This document shows positions 43,532 through 54,400 of a DNA stretch of 64,000 nucleotides, piece by piece; within the stretch, counting starts at the first letter, position 1; each line of letters opens with the position of its first letter. This DNA comes from Chitinophaga sp. CF418 (GTDB taxonomy: Bacteria; Bacteroidota; Bacteroidia; Chitinophagales; Chitinophagaceae): positions 461,300 to 525,299 of the forward strand of contig NZ_FRCN01000003.1 of assembly GCF_900142925.1 (NCBI RefSeq). Direction: 5' to 3'. Below the pieces are notes generated by a model, which did no database searches, was not told the origin of the DNA, and was given only the letters and a program-made list of their open reading frames with translations. A program made the position numbers and the translations under genes.

Positions 43532-44680
43532 ATGGAAAACAACCTTGGCTATATACGTTCGCTGATAATGCATGAGATTGACGGTCAACTGACTGAACAG
43601 GAGAGCGTTTTTTTGTTAAAACAAGCAAATGAAGACCCTGAAATTGCTGATATTCGGAACCATTTGTGGGAAACAGTTGGCTCTGATGAAGTGAACCAAT
43701 ACCTGCTTGATCATACAACCGAGGCCCAAACAGCCAGACTGCTAAGCAGAATTGAACCTGCAAAACAGTCCAGGAAAAAGATTGTTTACCTGGTAGCCGG
43801 AATGACAGCAGCAGCCGCTATCATACTGTTCATTACCAATATCGGTGTCTTTACAAATAGTAAGAACAATAATAAAGAATTAACCAAAACATTCTCAGAA
43901 AAAAACTTAAGTAAGAATGTACAATTGGCTTTGTCATCCGGGGCTGTCTATAACATAAATAAAGATACACTAGTAAATACCGCTGGCGCCAACTGGAAAG
44001 TAACTGGTAAAACGCTTACATTAAAGGCAGCAGAATCAACTTTTGCACAGTTTGCTACGGTGACTGTGCCTGCAGGGAAGGATTATTCATTAGTGCTGCC
44101 AGACGGCTCTCGTATTCAGGTGAATGCAGCAAGTACTGTTAAGTTTCCATTGAAGTTTAGTGGACATTTCAGAGATGTATATGTAACTGGTGAATGTTAT
44201 ATAAAAGCTGCAACAGATGCATCCAAGCCACTAATGGTACATGTACCTGGCTCTGTTGTGCAGGTCTTGGGTACCGAGTTCAACGTGAACGCATACGACT
44301 CATTAGCCAAAATTGCGCTGGTTAACGGTAAAGTAAAAGTAAAATCTGCTAATGATAGTATTGTCCTGGAGCCTGGCTATATGGGCGCCGTTTCGGACAA
44401 AGGTATAAACGTCAATAAATTTGACGAATATGAAACGTTAAGCTGGCGTACTGGCCAGTTCATTTTCCGCAATGCAAAATTTGAGGACGTATGTAAGGTG
44501 ATCCCCCGATGGTTCGGCGTTCAGGTAATGTTGGATAATAAACAAGCCTCCGATAAACGCTTCTCGGGAGTAATTGACCGCTACCAGCCACTGGAGCTTC
44601 AGTTAAAGGGTCTAAAGGCCACAGGAGCCATTGACTACACTATCTCAGCCGACAGTATTATTCATATACGCTTCAATTAA
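43532..44680 (+). CDS. FecR-type anti-sigma factor
   Basis: 382 residues. Cytoplasmic part to about 82, membrane helix 84-107, FecR domain about 170-275 (TVPAGKDYSLVLPDGSRIQVNAAS, VLGTEFNVNAYDSLAKIALVNGKVKV) and a DUF4974 C-terminal domain about 305-380 (SWRTGQFIFRNAKFEDVCKVIPRWFG). Partner of the sigma factor 42 bases upstream. The C-terminal domain should meet the STN domain of a SusC receptor, but none is adjacent on this strand. Normal length for the family. Confidence 0.93.
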   Translation: MENNLGYIRSLIMHEIDGQLTEQESVFLLKQANEDPEIADIRNHLWETVGSDEVNQYLLDHTTEAQTARLLSRIEPAKQSRKKIVYLVAGMTAAAAIILFITNIGVFTNSKNNNKELTKTFSEKNLSKNVQLALSSGAVYNINKDTLVNTAGANWKVTGKTLTLKAAESTFAQFATVTVPAGKDYSLVLPDGSRIQVNAASTVKFPLKFSGHFRDVYVTGECYIKAATDASKPLMVHVPGSVVQVLGTEFNVNAYDSLAKIALVNGKVKVKSANDSIVLEPGYMGAVSDKGINVNKFDEYETLSWRTGQFIFRNAKFEDVCKVIPRWFGVQVMLDNKQASDKRFSGVIDRYQPLELQLKGLKATGAIDYTISADSIIHIRFN

Positions 44681-45794
44681 GTAGTTTTTCCCTTACAGGC
44701 CTTCCCGACGCTGTTGTTATGGTTACTGGCTGTTACCAATGAGATCACTCTTGCCAAGTGCTGACCAACAACAGAAGTTGGGGATAAAAGAATGGAGAAT
44801 GCACTCAATCTAAGTACAAGCAAGATTTCTGACCCAACAGGACCTCAATCGTTTTTAGTGTCAGCCGCCTCTAAAACTGTTTCATCCGCCTGCCGGGCTC
44901 CCAAGCCGGCAGGTAACCCCGCTTATAGTTCAATTCAGACTAGTTCAAAAAATGAAAGATACGCCAGTTACCCTAATGGTAAATGAAATTTCCATAGATG
45001 AATGTACGGTTATACTGATGATCTAACACTCATCATCATCGGAGCCGATGAAGAGACGAAATAGATAAAAGATAGTTTATTTTAAAGGCTTAGTAAACTC
45101 CTTTGTTGTCTAACGAAGGGAGCTATTTTTCAACCATCATTCATTTAGTAGGAAAAATAGGACACCAAGCATCTAAAGCATTACCTTTTAACCAATACGT
45201 AAGCATATTTTTTATCATATGATTTGAATAGAAAGTAAAAAACGCTCCCTCCAAAGTTTTAAGTTCATCTCCTAAGGGAAAAAAACGAAGATAGAAGTAG
45301 CTTTGTATAAGTAAATTATATCAACGGAACCCACCATATCCGTTTGAATTTAACCCAAACTAATTTTATGCATCCGAAGTTCCATACTCTGATTATACCT
45401 TGTCTCTGTTGTTGTTGAATTCATCAATGACATTTTCCTACTTTACTTTCTTTTCTACTCGACATCTGTTCTTGGTTACAGATCGCGTGTATGGGTGCTG
45501 TTGATGAGCATCCAATTGAAATTGACAAAAACAATCTCGGAGAAATATAATTTGGTTATCCGGCGTCTCCTGGTCAGGACATCTTAACCATCATATCTCT
45601 GCAGGGATAGGCTATTGGGTCGCCAAGCGCCTTCACTGCATAGTTCCGGAATCAGCATGCTTTTTTTGGGAATTGCCATAAGCAAAACCAACGCTATTAA
45701 ACAAAACTTTATTTCGCGAACATAAAAAAGGGGGAACCCGAAAACCCTTAGAAAAGAGTAGGGAGACAAATCTCAAACATTGAAAACTTTCATT
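44681..45794 (+). other. 1.1-kb intergenic region with a hairpin and a shared 53-base block
   Basis: No convincing gene. Short frames at 44792-44986 (plus) and 45584-45769 (minus) have no recognisable features. Content seen: an 8-bp inverted repeat (44889-44896 with 44906-44913, 9-base loop, no T-run), and the 53-base block at 45151-45203 that is repeated at 58505. The region is AT-rich and must carry the promoter of the peptide gene at 45795; I could not pick a good one. Confidence 0.45.
45151..45203. repeat. 53-base block shared with 58505-58557
   Basis: Without gaps, 38 of 53 bases agree with the block at 58505, in conserved pieces GGAAAAA.AGGAC, CATCTAAA and TTAA..AATACGT. It lies upstream of a small exported-protein gene, as does the other copy. 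On the minus strand this copy also reads as an open frame, while the other has a stop, so it is more likely a non-coding or decayed element. Confidence 0.5.
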
Positions 45795-46043
45795 ATGAAA
45801 AAGGCTAAATTGGCACTGGTTGCAATCGCTCTATTCGCTGTTGCTGGCGGCGCATTCGCTTTCAAAGTTAAAAGAGCTTCTGACAAGGTTTATATCACAA
45901 CCGTTGCAGGTGCACGTGCTACATCTACAATTTTAGGTGCCACCACTTTAACTACAGGTGATCTGTTGGGTACGGGTTATATAACAACTCAATTTAACCA
46001 ACCTACTCCGACTACTACTGCTCCTTATTACGAAGGACTGTAA
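45795..46043 (+). CDS. Small exported Thr-rich peptide
   Basis: 82 residues from the ATG at 45795 (a TTG five codons upstream is less likely). Residues 1-22 form a strong signal peptide, MKKAKLALVAIALFAVAGGAFA, leaving a mature peptide of about 60 residues. The mature part is rich in Thr, Gly, Ala and Pro with no Cys: YITTVAGARATSTILGATTLTTGDLL, and ends PTTTAPYYEGL. Small exported proteins of this kind often accompany FecI/FecR systems in Chitinophaga-like genomes. It is flanked by a sigma/FecR pair upstream and, convergent 76 bases away, an S9 peptidase operon with SusC/SusD. It could be a signal or substrate for them; that is inference. A hairpin terminator follows. Confidence 0.75.
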   Translation: MKKAKLALVAIALFAVAGGAFAFKVKRASDKVYITTVAGARATSTILGATTLTTGDLLGTGYITTQFNQPTPTTTAPYYEGL

Positions 46044-46052
46044 AAACAAAGT

Positions 46053-46086
46053 AGGGTGCCCGCACATTTGCGGACACCCTTTCTTT
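46053..46086. terminator. Bidirectional terminator between the peptide gene and the peptidase gene
   Basis: A 12-bp stem (46053-46064 with 46069-46080) and TTCTTT on the plus side. The one mismatch (C59/A74) becomes a G-U pair on the minus-strand RNA, so the hairpin is fully paired for the peptidase transcript as well. Confidence 0.8.
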
Positions 46087-46119
46087 AAATTAGAGTGAAT
46101 TACACCTATCTCCATTGAT

Positions 46120-48711
46120 TTAATTGTGAGCGCTTAGCCAATCTGGCGCTGGTTTACCTTTCAGAAAATGATCAAAAAAGTCCATAATCTTCCGTTCTGA
46201 ATCGATCTGATTCTCTTCCTTAGTAAAGTTATGACCTTCTCCTTCATATTGCAGAAGCCATACTTGCTTGCCCGATCTTCTCAGCTGAATGAAAAACTGT
46301 ATGCTTTGAAGAACTGGCACTTGCTTGTCTTTTTCATTATGTATTAAGAGCAACGGCGTGCTTATACCGTTCGTCAGCATAATGGGCGAATTTTTAATAT
46401 ACTTGTCTGGTATTTCATTCAACTCTTTCCGCATGGTAAAAGGCCCCTTCAAAAAATAATTTACCTTTGCCCTCCCGTTACTCCAGGTGTCAGTAACTCC
46501 ATCAATAAGATTGCTTAATCCAGCTGCGGATACTGCGGCAGCGAACTTGTTTGTACCACATACTATATAATTTGTCAAATAGCCAGCAAAACTATGTCCT
46601 AATATCCCTATTTTAGTGCTATCCACCCACGTATACATTGAAATATAATCTCTTGCAGCCATTACACTTGTTAATGCTGATTCGCCCGGCTCTCCTTGAT
46701 GCAGATATATGTTTGGTTTAACAACAAGATAACCGTTACTAACGAGCAGCGGAATGTTCAGCAAACCAATTGGTTCGGGAGAAATGTGTTTATTCACCCA
46801 ATTCGACTGTTCCGTATAATAATTCATGATGACCGGGTACCGCTTAGAACTGTCAAAATCTTGCGGTTTATACAGTACTGCTTCGCAGTCGAAGCCGCTT
46901 TTGTCTTTATACCTGATCACTTCTGAGGTAATCCAATTGTAAAACGATTCTGGGTTATTACCGAAAAGTGTGTCATAACTTTTAAAATCATCAGTAAAAA
47001 TATAATTGCTGGATCTCGATACATTTTCAGGATGGAACAGATACTTGTTGGCATATTTCGCTTTTTGAAATGTCGAAAATGGCAACGCGTAAACTTCGTC
47101 TAAGAAATCGTCAGTTCTAAAGACTTCAATGCATTTTTTTTTTGCAAAATTTGCTTTATATAATTCCGTCTTTTTAGACGTCAGATTGAATGAGCTAATG
47201 ATAATTTCTTGCTTAGAACTAAATCGAAAGTCTCTACTTGGAAGGTTATAGATCATCCCATTTGAATCATTACAATTCGCATTAAGGTTTACAGGATCAC
47301 TTACGCCCTCCGGATCGACACTCCACAGGTGGTATCGTCCCTGTATGATTACACGGTTTAGATCTGTTATCCAACCAGCTATTCCAGCGGCACCGATACT
47401 ATCTTTTCCTGGCCATATCATTTCATACCTCGACAGGCTTTCGGGTATTTTTTTACTGATCACTGAATTTTTCCTGGTTTCCGTATTAAAACTTCTGTAT
47501 TCATATTTTACTGGATCAAAATAGATCAGATATTTTTGATCGTTTGAAAAACTAAATTCAGATAGTTCATAGGAAGACATTAGTTTAATTGTGTCCAGTC
47601 GGCCTGTCTTTGTATGACATATCAGGTAATCCAGATAGAGTGCTTTGTTCCACGGAACCTCAAAAGACATGCCATGAGATGCTTTAACAAGCAAAACGTC
47701 TGTATTATGAAAGAAGTCAGATACACGTTGGTTACCAGTCAACAGGCGGCGAGTTTTGCCTGTCTTCAAGTCGAAGATTGTCAAATTTTTTCCTAATTTT
47801 GCAAAAGACTTAAAATTCCTGTATCCACCTGCAAGATATGAATCCTGATAGCTCCAGATAAATGCCTTCCCTACAGCATCCGAGCCAACAGTTTCTATAC
47901 TATCCATAGCAAACATCAGTGATTTGTCATCTGAAGTAAATCGCCATACAGTTGCCGTATTGATCGTTAATACACTGGGATCTAGAATTGTGCTATCAAC
48001 TTGCAGTTCTCTTAATTGGTTATCCTGTTTATTGAAGACATAAAGTGCTTTCCGATCATTTAATGCTATAGTGAAAGCAATAAGATTTCCAGTGTGATCA
48101 AAAATGTAATCGCCACTTCCCCCCCCATTATAGACTTCTTGCACTTTACCTGTGGGCAGGTCCACTAACATCAGGATTGATGATGAATCGCTTTTGCTTC
48201 TTGTTAGCACAAGCATGTTGTCTCCTTGCTTACTAAGGATTTGTTCGATATGAGATATACTGAATTGCTTTCCGTTACGGAGATTTTCAACAACTGCCTG
48301 CTTGCTGCTATCACCGCACACTGAGATCAGCCATTCAATATTATTACTGTTGTGTAAACTGTAATAGCTGCAACGCGGAACAAACTTACGCTCTGTCGTT
48401 CCGAGCTTAAGTCTGACTAATGTATCAGCCCCTAACATACCGAAAAGGTACCTGCTGTCACTGGAAAATCTTGTGTCTTGAACATTTGTAAACTTGCTTT
48501 GCCACGACTTATCAGTAGCAGTAACTACAAGTGTGCTGCTCAATTTGGGCATATTACTGATGACATAACTTACATAATTACCATCGTTACTTATCAGCCC
48601 ATATGTCGTAGACGTCCAGTTTTTATAGGAAGTATCAGTCAATGCCCGCTTTTGGGAATATACATGCAAAGATAACAAACAAAAGTGCGCAATAAGTATG
48701 AGTTGTTTCAT
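46120..48711 (-). CDS. S9-family prolyl oligopeptidase-like serine peptidase
   Basis: 863 residues. Signal peptide (1-19), a long beta-propeller-like region (about 30-600) and an alpha/beta-hydrolase domain (about 610-855). Triad: Ser707 in GILGHSFAGYLT, Asp795 in LLIHNEKDKQVPV and His827 in YEGEGHNFT. S9 enzymes cleave short peptides, often after Pro or at N-terminal dipeptides, and the propeller limits entry to small substrates. Exported, so it would act in the periplasm or at the surface. It is the last gene of the minus-strand operon sigma-FecR-SusC-SusD-TPR-peptidase (208-base gap before it). The pairing with a SusCD transporter suggests peptide uptake. Confidence 0.93.
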   Translation of the reverse strand: MKQLILIAHFCLLSLHVYSQKRALTDTSYKNWTSTTYGLISNDGNYVSYVISNMPKLSSTLVVTATDKSWQSKFTNVQDTRFSSDSRYLFGMLGADTLVRLKLGTTERKFVPRCSYYSLHNSNNIEWLISVCGDSSKQAVVENLRNGKQFSISHIEQILSKQGDNMLVLTRSKSDSSSILMLVDLPTGKVQEVYNGGGSGDYIFDHTGNLIAFTIALNDRKALYVFNKQDNQLRELQVDSTILDPSVLTINTATVWRFTSDDKSLMFAMDSIETVGSDAVGKAFIWSYQDSYLAGGYRNFKSFAKLGKNLTIFDLKTGKTRRLLTGNQRVSDFFHNTDVLLVKASHGMSFEVPWNKALYLDYLICHTKTGRLDTIKLMSSYELSEFSFSNDQKYLIYFDPVKYEYRSFNTETRKNSVISKKIPESLSRYEMIWPGKDSIGAAGIAGWITDLNRVIIQGRYHLWSVDPEGVSDPVNLNANCNDSNGMIYNLPSRDFRFSSKQEIIISSFNLTSKKTELYKANFAKKKCIEVFRTDDFLDEVYALPFSTFQKAKYANKYLFHPENVSRSSNYIFTDDFKSYDTLFGNNPESFYNWITSEVIRYKDKSGFDCEAVLYKPQDFDSSKRYPVIMNYYTEQSNWVNKHISPEPIGLLNIPLLVSNGYLVVKPNIYLHQGEPGESALTSVMAARDYISMYTWVDSTKIGILGHSFAGYLTNYIVCGTNKFAAAVSAAGLSNLIDGVTDTWSNGRAKVNYFLKGPFTMRKELNEIPDKYIKNSPIMLTNGISTPLLLIHNEKDKQVPVLQSIQFFIQLRRSGKQVWLLQYEGEGHNFTKEENQIDSERKIMDFFDHFLKGKPAPDWLSAHN

Positions 48712-48919
48712 TGTGTTTTTATTGATTGATTTTTATCCCCTTGTACTTGAGCCGTGTTGTACCACATTACCTTTTAACCCAGCGGTTGAAATATGTCGAG
48801 CTTCCAGGTTTAATTCACAATACCTTCCATCTCATACAATTATTAGAGAAAAGTCATCTGTCGATAAAAATAATTCATCACACTGCCATATCACTTCATC
48901 AACAAGATAGGGGAAGCCC

Positions 48920-49846
48920 CTATTGATTCCAGGTCGGACGATCATTCACCATTTTTTTCAGCGCCTCTGCATACTCTTTAACCCTTGCTTCGTCATTTTT
49001 GGACTTTGCAATATTTATCGCCTTTTGCTCCTGCTCCATGGCTTCATTTTTCTTACCAACTTTATAGAGCAAATTGGCATACGTATCAATCCAGGTATCG
49101 GCGTCAGGGTTTTTCTTTAGCAGAATCTGCATATACGCTAACCCTTTATTGAGTGCAGCGGTGTCCTTACTATGCTGAAAAATAATCTCGTAAACCATGT
49201 TATTTAACATAGACTTGCCAATACCAGCAGTATCTAACCCAACCATTTCAATTTTCTCCAGGTTGTACTTAACTACATTGTCCCAATCCATCTTTTCGTT
49301 ATACCATGATAATTTTGCATCTATGACTAGCGCTTTTGATGTTTGGGGATCAGCATAGTTATTGACCTGCCTTTCCAGCTTTAACCAATCAGGCATTTGT
49401 TCTGCAAACTTTCCCTCTGGTTTTAAGGCAGGATCAATGATATCTTTAGTGAGAATGTGTTTCGCGATCTTCTTTGAAAAACCAGGATCATCAAACTTTC
49501 GATTACTAATTTCCGGATTCTGAATAATATACCTGATCAGTGCGTCGTTTACTGAGAATATAGCCGGAAAGGAGGTTATAAACTTTTTCAGTTCCGGAGT
49601 GAGTTTATTTTCAAATCCTTTGGCTTCTAAATTTCTGGATTTGTATTCCTGTGCAATCTTTCGGGCAATACTGTCCTGGCGATTTTCCAGTGATTTTAAT
49701 GAAAGTGACAATAACTGCTGCTTCGGCAACTTTCCGGTTTTGTAATCGGTTAAAAGCTGTGCATAAGTTCTTTTTTCATAAATACTCTCTTGAGCAAAGG
49801 CAATGCATGGCACCAGCCAGCATATAAGCATGACAATTTGTTTCAT
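48920..49846 (-). CDS. Exported TPR-like helical protein
   Basis: 308 residues with a signal peptide (MKQIVMLICWLVPCIAFAQ). The rest is helical, with TPR-like text near the end: NKGLAYMQILLKKNPDADTWIDTYANLLYKVGKKNEAMEQEQKAINIAK. A family such as those found next to SusCD and thioredoxin-like genes is likely, but I cannot name it. The gene is 51 bases after SusD and 208 before the S9 peptidase. It may hold the transporter and the peptidase together in the periplasm; inference from context only. Confidence 0.8.
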   Translation of the reverse strand: MKQIVMLICWLVPCIAFAQESIYEKRTYAQLLTDYKTGKLPKQQLLSLSLKSLENRQDSIARKIAQEYKSRNLEAKGFENKLTPELKKFITSFPAIFSVNDALIRYIIQNPEISNRKFDDPGFSKKIAKHILTKDIIDPALKPEGKFAEQMPDWLKLERQVNNYADPQTSKALVIDAKLSWYNEKMDWDNVVKYNLEKIEMVGLDTAGIGKSMLNNMVYEIIFQHSKDTAALNKGLAYMQILLKKNPDADTWIDTYANLLYKVGKKNEAMEQEQKAINIAKSKNDEARVKEYAEALKKMVNDRPTWNQ

Positions 49847-49897
49847 CTTTTTTAATTTAGTAAAAAGGGGGAGAAAATAGGCCTCCCCCTAGATTTG

Positions 49898-51391
49898 CTA
49901 ATTGATATAACCTGTATTTTGAGTAAGCGCTCGATTCACAAATATTTCACTGGTGGGTATGGGAAACAATCCTTTATAACTGCTCCAGGTAGCATCCTTT
50001 TTTTGCACCTCCACTGACATAACTGCATCAATAGTCCCTGACCGCTTCAGGTCAAACCATCTGTGGCCCCATTCTGTATATAGTTCAGAACGGCGCTCTT
50101 TTAAAATGAGTGGCCGCAATTGCTGTTGCGTAACTGTCAGTGATATGGCAGGAAGTGGATTGCCCACATCAGGAGTTTGGGGACCACGACGTTTGTCGCG
50201 CAGCATATTCAGATCTGCAATTGCGCCCGCAATATTGTTTTGTTCATTGCGTGCCTCAGCCCGGATGAGGTACTGTTCAGAAAGTCGCAATACAATATCG
50301 TATTCTTCGAAAACTGTCGAACCAGCTATAACAGGACTTCTGTATTTGGTAGGGTAATAGTAGATCTTACCATTTGTTTCAATTGATCTTACCCAATCGG
50401 TTTTACGCTGATCGCCTGCTTCAAAATTATTAAGTAAAGATTCAGAAAGATAAAAGTTATTATCACTACCATCCAGTCCTATATCTGTGATCAATAAGTA
50501 TCGGTTTGCAAATGTATTGATGCCATAGGTTACAGACTGTAACGCCCAAATCGTTTCTGGACTATTCTTCAGAAAAGTATTGTTTAGTTCAGTGAAAAAA
50601 TAATCTGATTGTTCTATCACTTTGGTTGCCGCTGACTCAGCCGCAGAATAATTCTTTTGATAGAGGAATACTCTTGCCTGAAGCGCATGTACGGCTGCCA
50701 AATTTGGGCGTAGGCGTTCATTAGTGGTTTTAGTCACATCAGCAGGAACGTAATCTTGTGTCAGCAATGCCTCTGCGTTTGACAGATCATTATTCATTTG
50801 TGCGTACACTTCGGTAGTGGATGTTCTGCCAGCTTTTGCGTTTGCCTCCGGATCTGTGGTTAATATAAGTGGAACGTCACCATATAAGTTTACCAAATAG
50901 AAATAGCAGAAAGCCCTCAAAAAATAAGCTTCACCTAAAAGCCGGGAAGCAACCTTTGGAGATAAATGTGCATTTCCATTTAAATTAGCAATTGCATCAT
51001 TGACTGTATACAGTAGTTGATATACAGTTTGCCAGTAGGTAGTCGATGTTTCATCAGCATATGTCGGCTCCAAGTCGTTCCTATAGTAGCGGGCAAAACT
51101 TCTGGAAGTATTAATGTCGTAAATCGATAAATTATCGGCCGATAGTTCTCCATATACCGATAATGAAGCTAAACCGCCGTTGAAAAATCTTGCGCTTATC
51201 CTGGAGTATAATCCAATGAAAACAGCTGAAGCTGTACTATTGTCTTTATACACGTTTTCTGTACTTGTACTGTTTATCGGTGTGTCAACATCTGCCAGCT
51301 TTTTACAACCTCCAGTCAAAAGACCAAAACAAGCAAGCAACGACAACGCGATTCTTTTATATTGTAGTGAAATAGTTCCTTTAGTTTTCAT
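49898..51391 (-). CDS. SusD/RagB-type nutrient-binding lipoprotein
   Basis: 497 residues from the ATG at 51391; an upstream in-frame ATG at 51427 would overlap the SusC gene and lacks a good signal. Lipoprotein signal with Cys29 (LLTGGCKKLADVD). The SusD N-terminal TPR-like domain (about 60-250; ATAYWQTVYQLLYTVNDAI style) and the RagB/SusD C-terminal domain (about 320-497; QYLIRAEARNEQNN, LKERRSELYTEWGHRWFDLKRSGT) are clear. It should form the lid of the SusC channel encoded 10 bases upstream. Confidence 0.95.
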   Translation of the reverse strand: MKTKGTISLQYKRIALSLLACFGLLTGGCKKLADVDTPINSTSTENVYKDNSTASAVFIGLYSRISARFFNGGLASLSVYGELSADNLSIYDINTSRSFARYYRNDLEPTYADETSTTYWQTVYQLLYTVNDAIANLNGNAHLSPKVASRLLGEAYFLRAFCYFYLVNLYGDVPLILTTDPEANAKAGRTSTTEVYAQMNNDLSNAEALLTQDYVPADVTKTTNERLRPNLAAVHALQARVFLYQKNYSAAESAATKVIEQSDYFFTELNNTFLKNSPETIWALQSVTYGINTFANRYLLITDIGLDGSDNNFYLSESLLNNFEAGDQRKTDWVRSIETNGKIYYYPTKYRSPVIAGSTVFEEYDIVLRLSEQYLIRAEARNEQNNIAGAIADLNMLRDKRRGPQTPDVGNPLPAISLTVTQQQLRPLILKERRSELYTEWGHRWFDLKRSGTIDAVMSVEVQKKDATWSSYKGLFPIPTSEIFVNRALTQNTGYIN

Positions 51392-51401
51392 CTTAATGCG
51401 A

Positions 51402-54400
51402 TTAAAAGGTAAATTGAAATCCTGCATTGATCATCCTTATTGGTGGCATTGCATCGACAGTTTGCGTTTCCGGGTCTAGGCCGACATACTTTGTAATCGT
51501 CAGCAAATTTTGGCCCTGCACAAACAAGCGTGCCCTGGTGATGTGAGCCCGGTTTATCCACTCAGCAGGAAGATTATATGACAAAGCAACGTTTTTCAAC
51601 CTGACGTAAGATGCATTTGTGATATTAGCATCACTATTATTGGCAGCCCCTAAAGCCACGAATGCATCACTACTTAACGATGCCTTTTGTATTTCTGCAA
51701 CATCACCTGCTTTTCGCCAACGATTAACTACATAGCTCGGCTGGTTTGTATTAACTGCACCAACTACATTTCCAAAGCGATATGCTAAACCATTTTGTTT
51801 AGCAAATTGAAACAGTATGTCTAATATGAAACCCGCATATTGGAATGTGTTTGTGAAACCACCATAGAATTTTGGATTTAAATCGATAAGTTCTGTACGG
51901 TCTGAAATCGGATCAGGATTGGATGTTTTGTCACCTTTTGCAGTTACAAATTCATAAAGCCCTGTAGTCTGATTTACACCTTCATACTTATACACTTTCA
52001 GTATGCTCGTTGACCTGCCCACTATAAATTGATCTGCATATGTTGTGTTTTCAATACCAGGGAATGCGACAAGTTTATTTCTTGGTATGGTGAGGTTTGC
52101 TGAACTACTCCATGTAAATTTCCTGCTAGAAAAAATGGTGCCGTCCAATTGTAGTTCCACTCCTGTGTTTTGCACTGTGGCTGGAAAGTTTCGATCTATG
52201 AAATCAAATCCGGTTATATAGGGTAAGTTATACCTTAATAACTGATTGGAAGATCTGTTTCGGAAATAATTGGCGTAAAGGAATATTTTATCCTTTATAA
52301 AGCCAAGTTCAATACCCATATTCAGCTTACGGGTTTCTTCCCATTGTATGTAGGGATTAGCAATATTTGTTGGATAAATCCCATTGCTACCTAAATAGGG
52401 CACATCAACTGGGAAATTTTGTAACAAACTCAGATACCTGTAGTCCGTAATCTGGTCATTACCTGTAGTACCATAGTTGGCTTTTAGCTTACCAAAAGAC
52501 AACCAGGATATACTTTCTTTAAAAAAGTTTTCTGCACTAAAAATCCAGGCTCCGCCAACGCTGTAGAAGTTATGCAATTTATTTTCGGCACCGAAACGGC
52601 TACTCCCATCTCTGCGGGCAGTAAGATTAAGAATGTATTTATCTCGTAGCCGATAATTTAAACGGCCAAAAAGCGCATTGTATTTATACAATGATGCAAC
52701 CCTTAAGTCTACTTTTAGATTTGGAGCAGCAGCTATATTCTCCAGTTGTGCATCACTGGAAAAGCCTGAACCTGTTTGTTGTAAAATATCAGTCTTAATT
52801 TGCTGAATCGTTCCCCCAATCAGTACATCGAACGCACCAACATTTGTCATCTTCGCATAAGTGAGTTGCGGTTCAATAATCCAGGAATTAATAGACTTAG
52901 TCAGATATTGTGCTCTTCTTGTTTTTTCGGGAAGCTCAGGACGCAAAATAGTAATTGGACTTTGCTTGGTTTCATCTGCCGAAAGCCGGTTAATACCCAT
53001 AGATAATTTCAGCTGAAGGCCGGACAGAATCTCATAGCTAAGCGTATTATTTGCAAGTAAATTACTGGTTATACCTTTATATGGTTGTCGCATAGTTGTA
53101 GCCGGATTGGCCCTATGGGTACTTAAATTAGGATTCTTGGGGGCTGGTGCAAAATTTATAGTACCGTCCGGGTTATAAAGGTCTGGTGCATTTGGAGCCA
53201 AAAGAATCGCCCTCCGCATCAGATCTTCATTGTAAAGTTTGTTTCTACCTTGTAGGAAATTGCCACTGAAGATGTATTTGAATTTATTGTCCTTTGACGT
53301 GTGGTTTAAATTTAAATGTACGTTACCCTTCACATTGGATGGACTTTCGGGATAAACTGTTGTTTCCCTTATATACCCATAGCTGGCTAAAAACTGCGTA
53401 GACGCATTGCCACCAGACACGGATGCTTGCACGTTTGTTAAAAATGCGGTTCCTCCAACCAGTTCGTCCTGCCAATCTGTATATTTATTGGGGTCCCATA
53501 CACTGAGGTCATAGTTACTTGTTGTTGGATTTGACGAAGGTGTTGGTACGTTCTGCCTCGCATTCCCATATGCTTCTCTTCGAAGAGCCAGGTATTCCTC
53601 TGTATTTAAAACGTCCAATCGCTTAGTTATTTTTCCCCAGCCATTTTGCAGGTTAAAATCTACCTGTGTCCGTCCCTCATTGCCCTTTTTCGTTGTGATC
53701 AGTATGGCACCATTAGCAGCCCTTGATCCATAAATAGCAGTAGCGTCCGCATCTTTCAAGACGGTAATACTTTCTATGTCGGCAGGATTGATAAAGCTCA
53801 ATGCGCTACCACCAGGGCCAACGATAGCTCCTCCCATCAAAGAAACATCAGTGAATTGTGAGGAATATGGGATGCCATCGATCACATAAAAAGGGTCGTT
53901 GGAGTTAATAAGCGAGTTTCTACCTTGAACAGTTATATCAACATTACCCGAAGAGACTCCCGACTGCTGTTTAATAAATAATCCAGGTACACGTCCAGCC
54001 ATTGCCAATAGAACATTGGTTACCGGCTGATTCTGTATATCCTTGGCCTTAATTGTACCGATATTACTGGTGCTGTATTTCTTTTCTACCTGACCGTATG
54101 CGATTACCTGAAATTCACTAAGGTTCGCTTCTAATTCCTGTAGCTTGATTTCAGGCACAATGCCGTTTCTATAGCTTATTTCCCTGCTTTCCCGGCCTAT
54201 CATACGAATGATAAGTGTTCCGTCTTCAGGTGCATTATTAATACTGAAACGCCCATCCTTATCGGTGGCGCTTCCAAGCGCTGTTCCCTTTATTAACACA
54301 GTAGCACCTGGCAGGGGATTGCCACTTTCGTCGCGGACTGTTCCGGTGATCCTGGTTAAGGACGTGACAGCTGCACTAGTCGGTTCAGCTTTTTTTTCAG

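Noticed and set aside
44792..44986. 64-codon frame after the second FecR gene
   Set aside because: Low-complexity Ser/Pro text without features; the hairpin at 44889 lies inside it.
48764..48780. 15-base match CATTACCTTTTAACC between 48766 and the block at 45179
   Set aside because: A single match of this length is expected by chance in a window of this size and the flanks do not agree.
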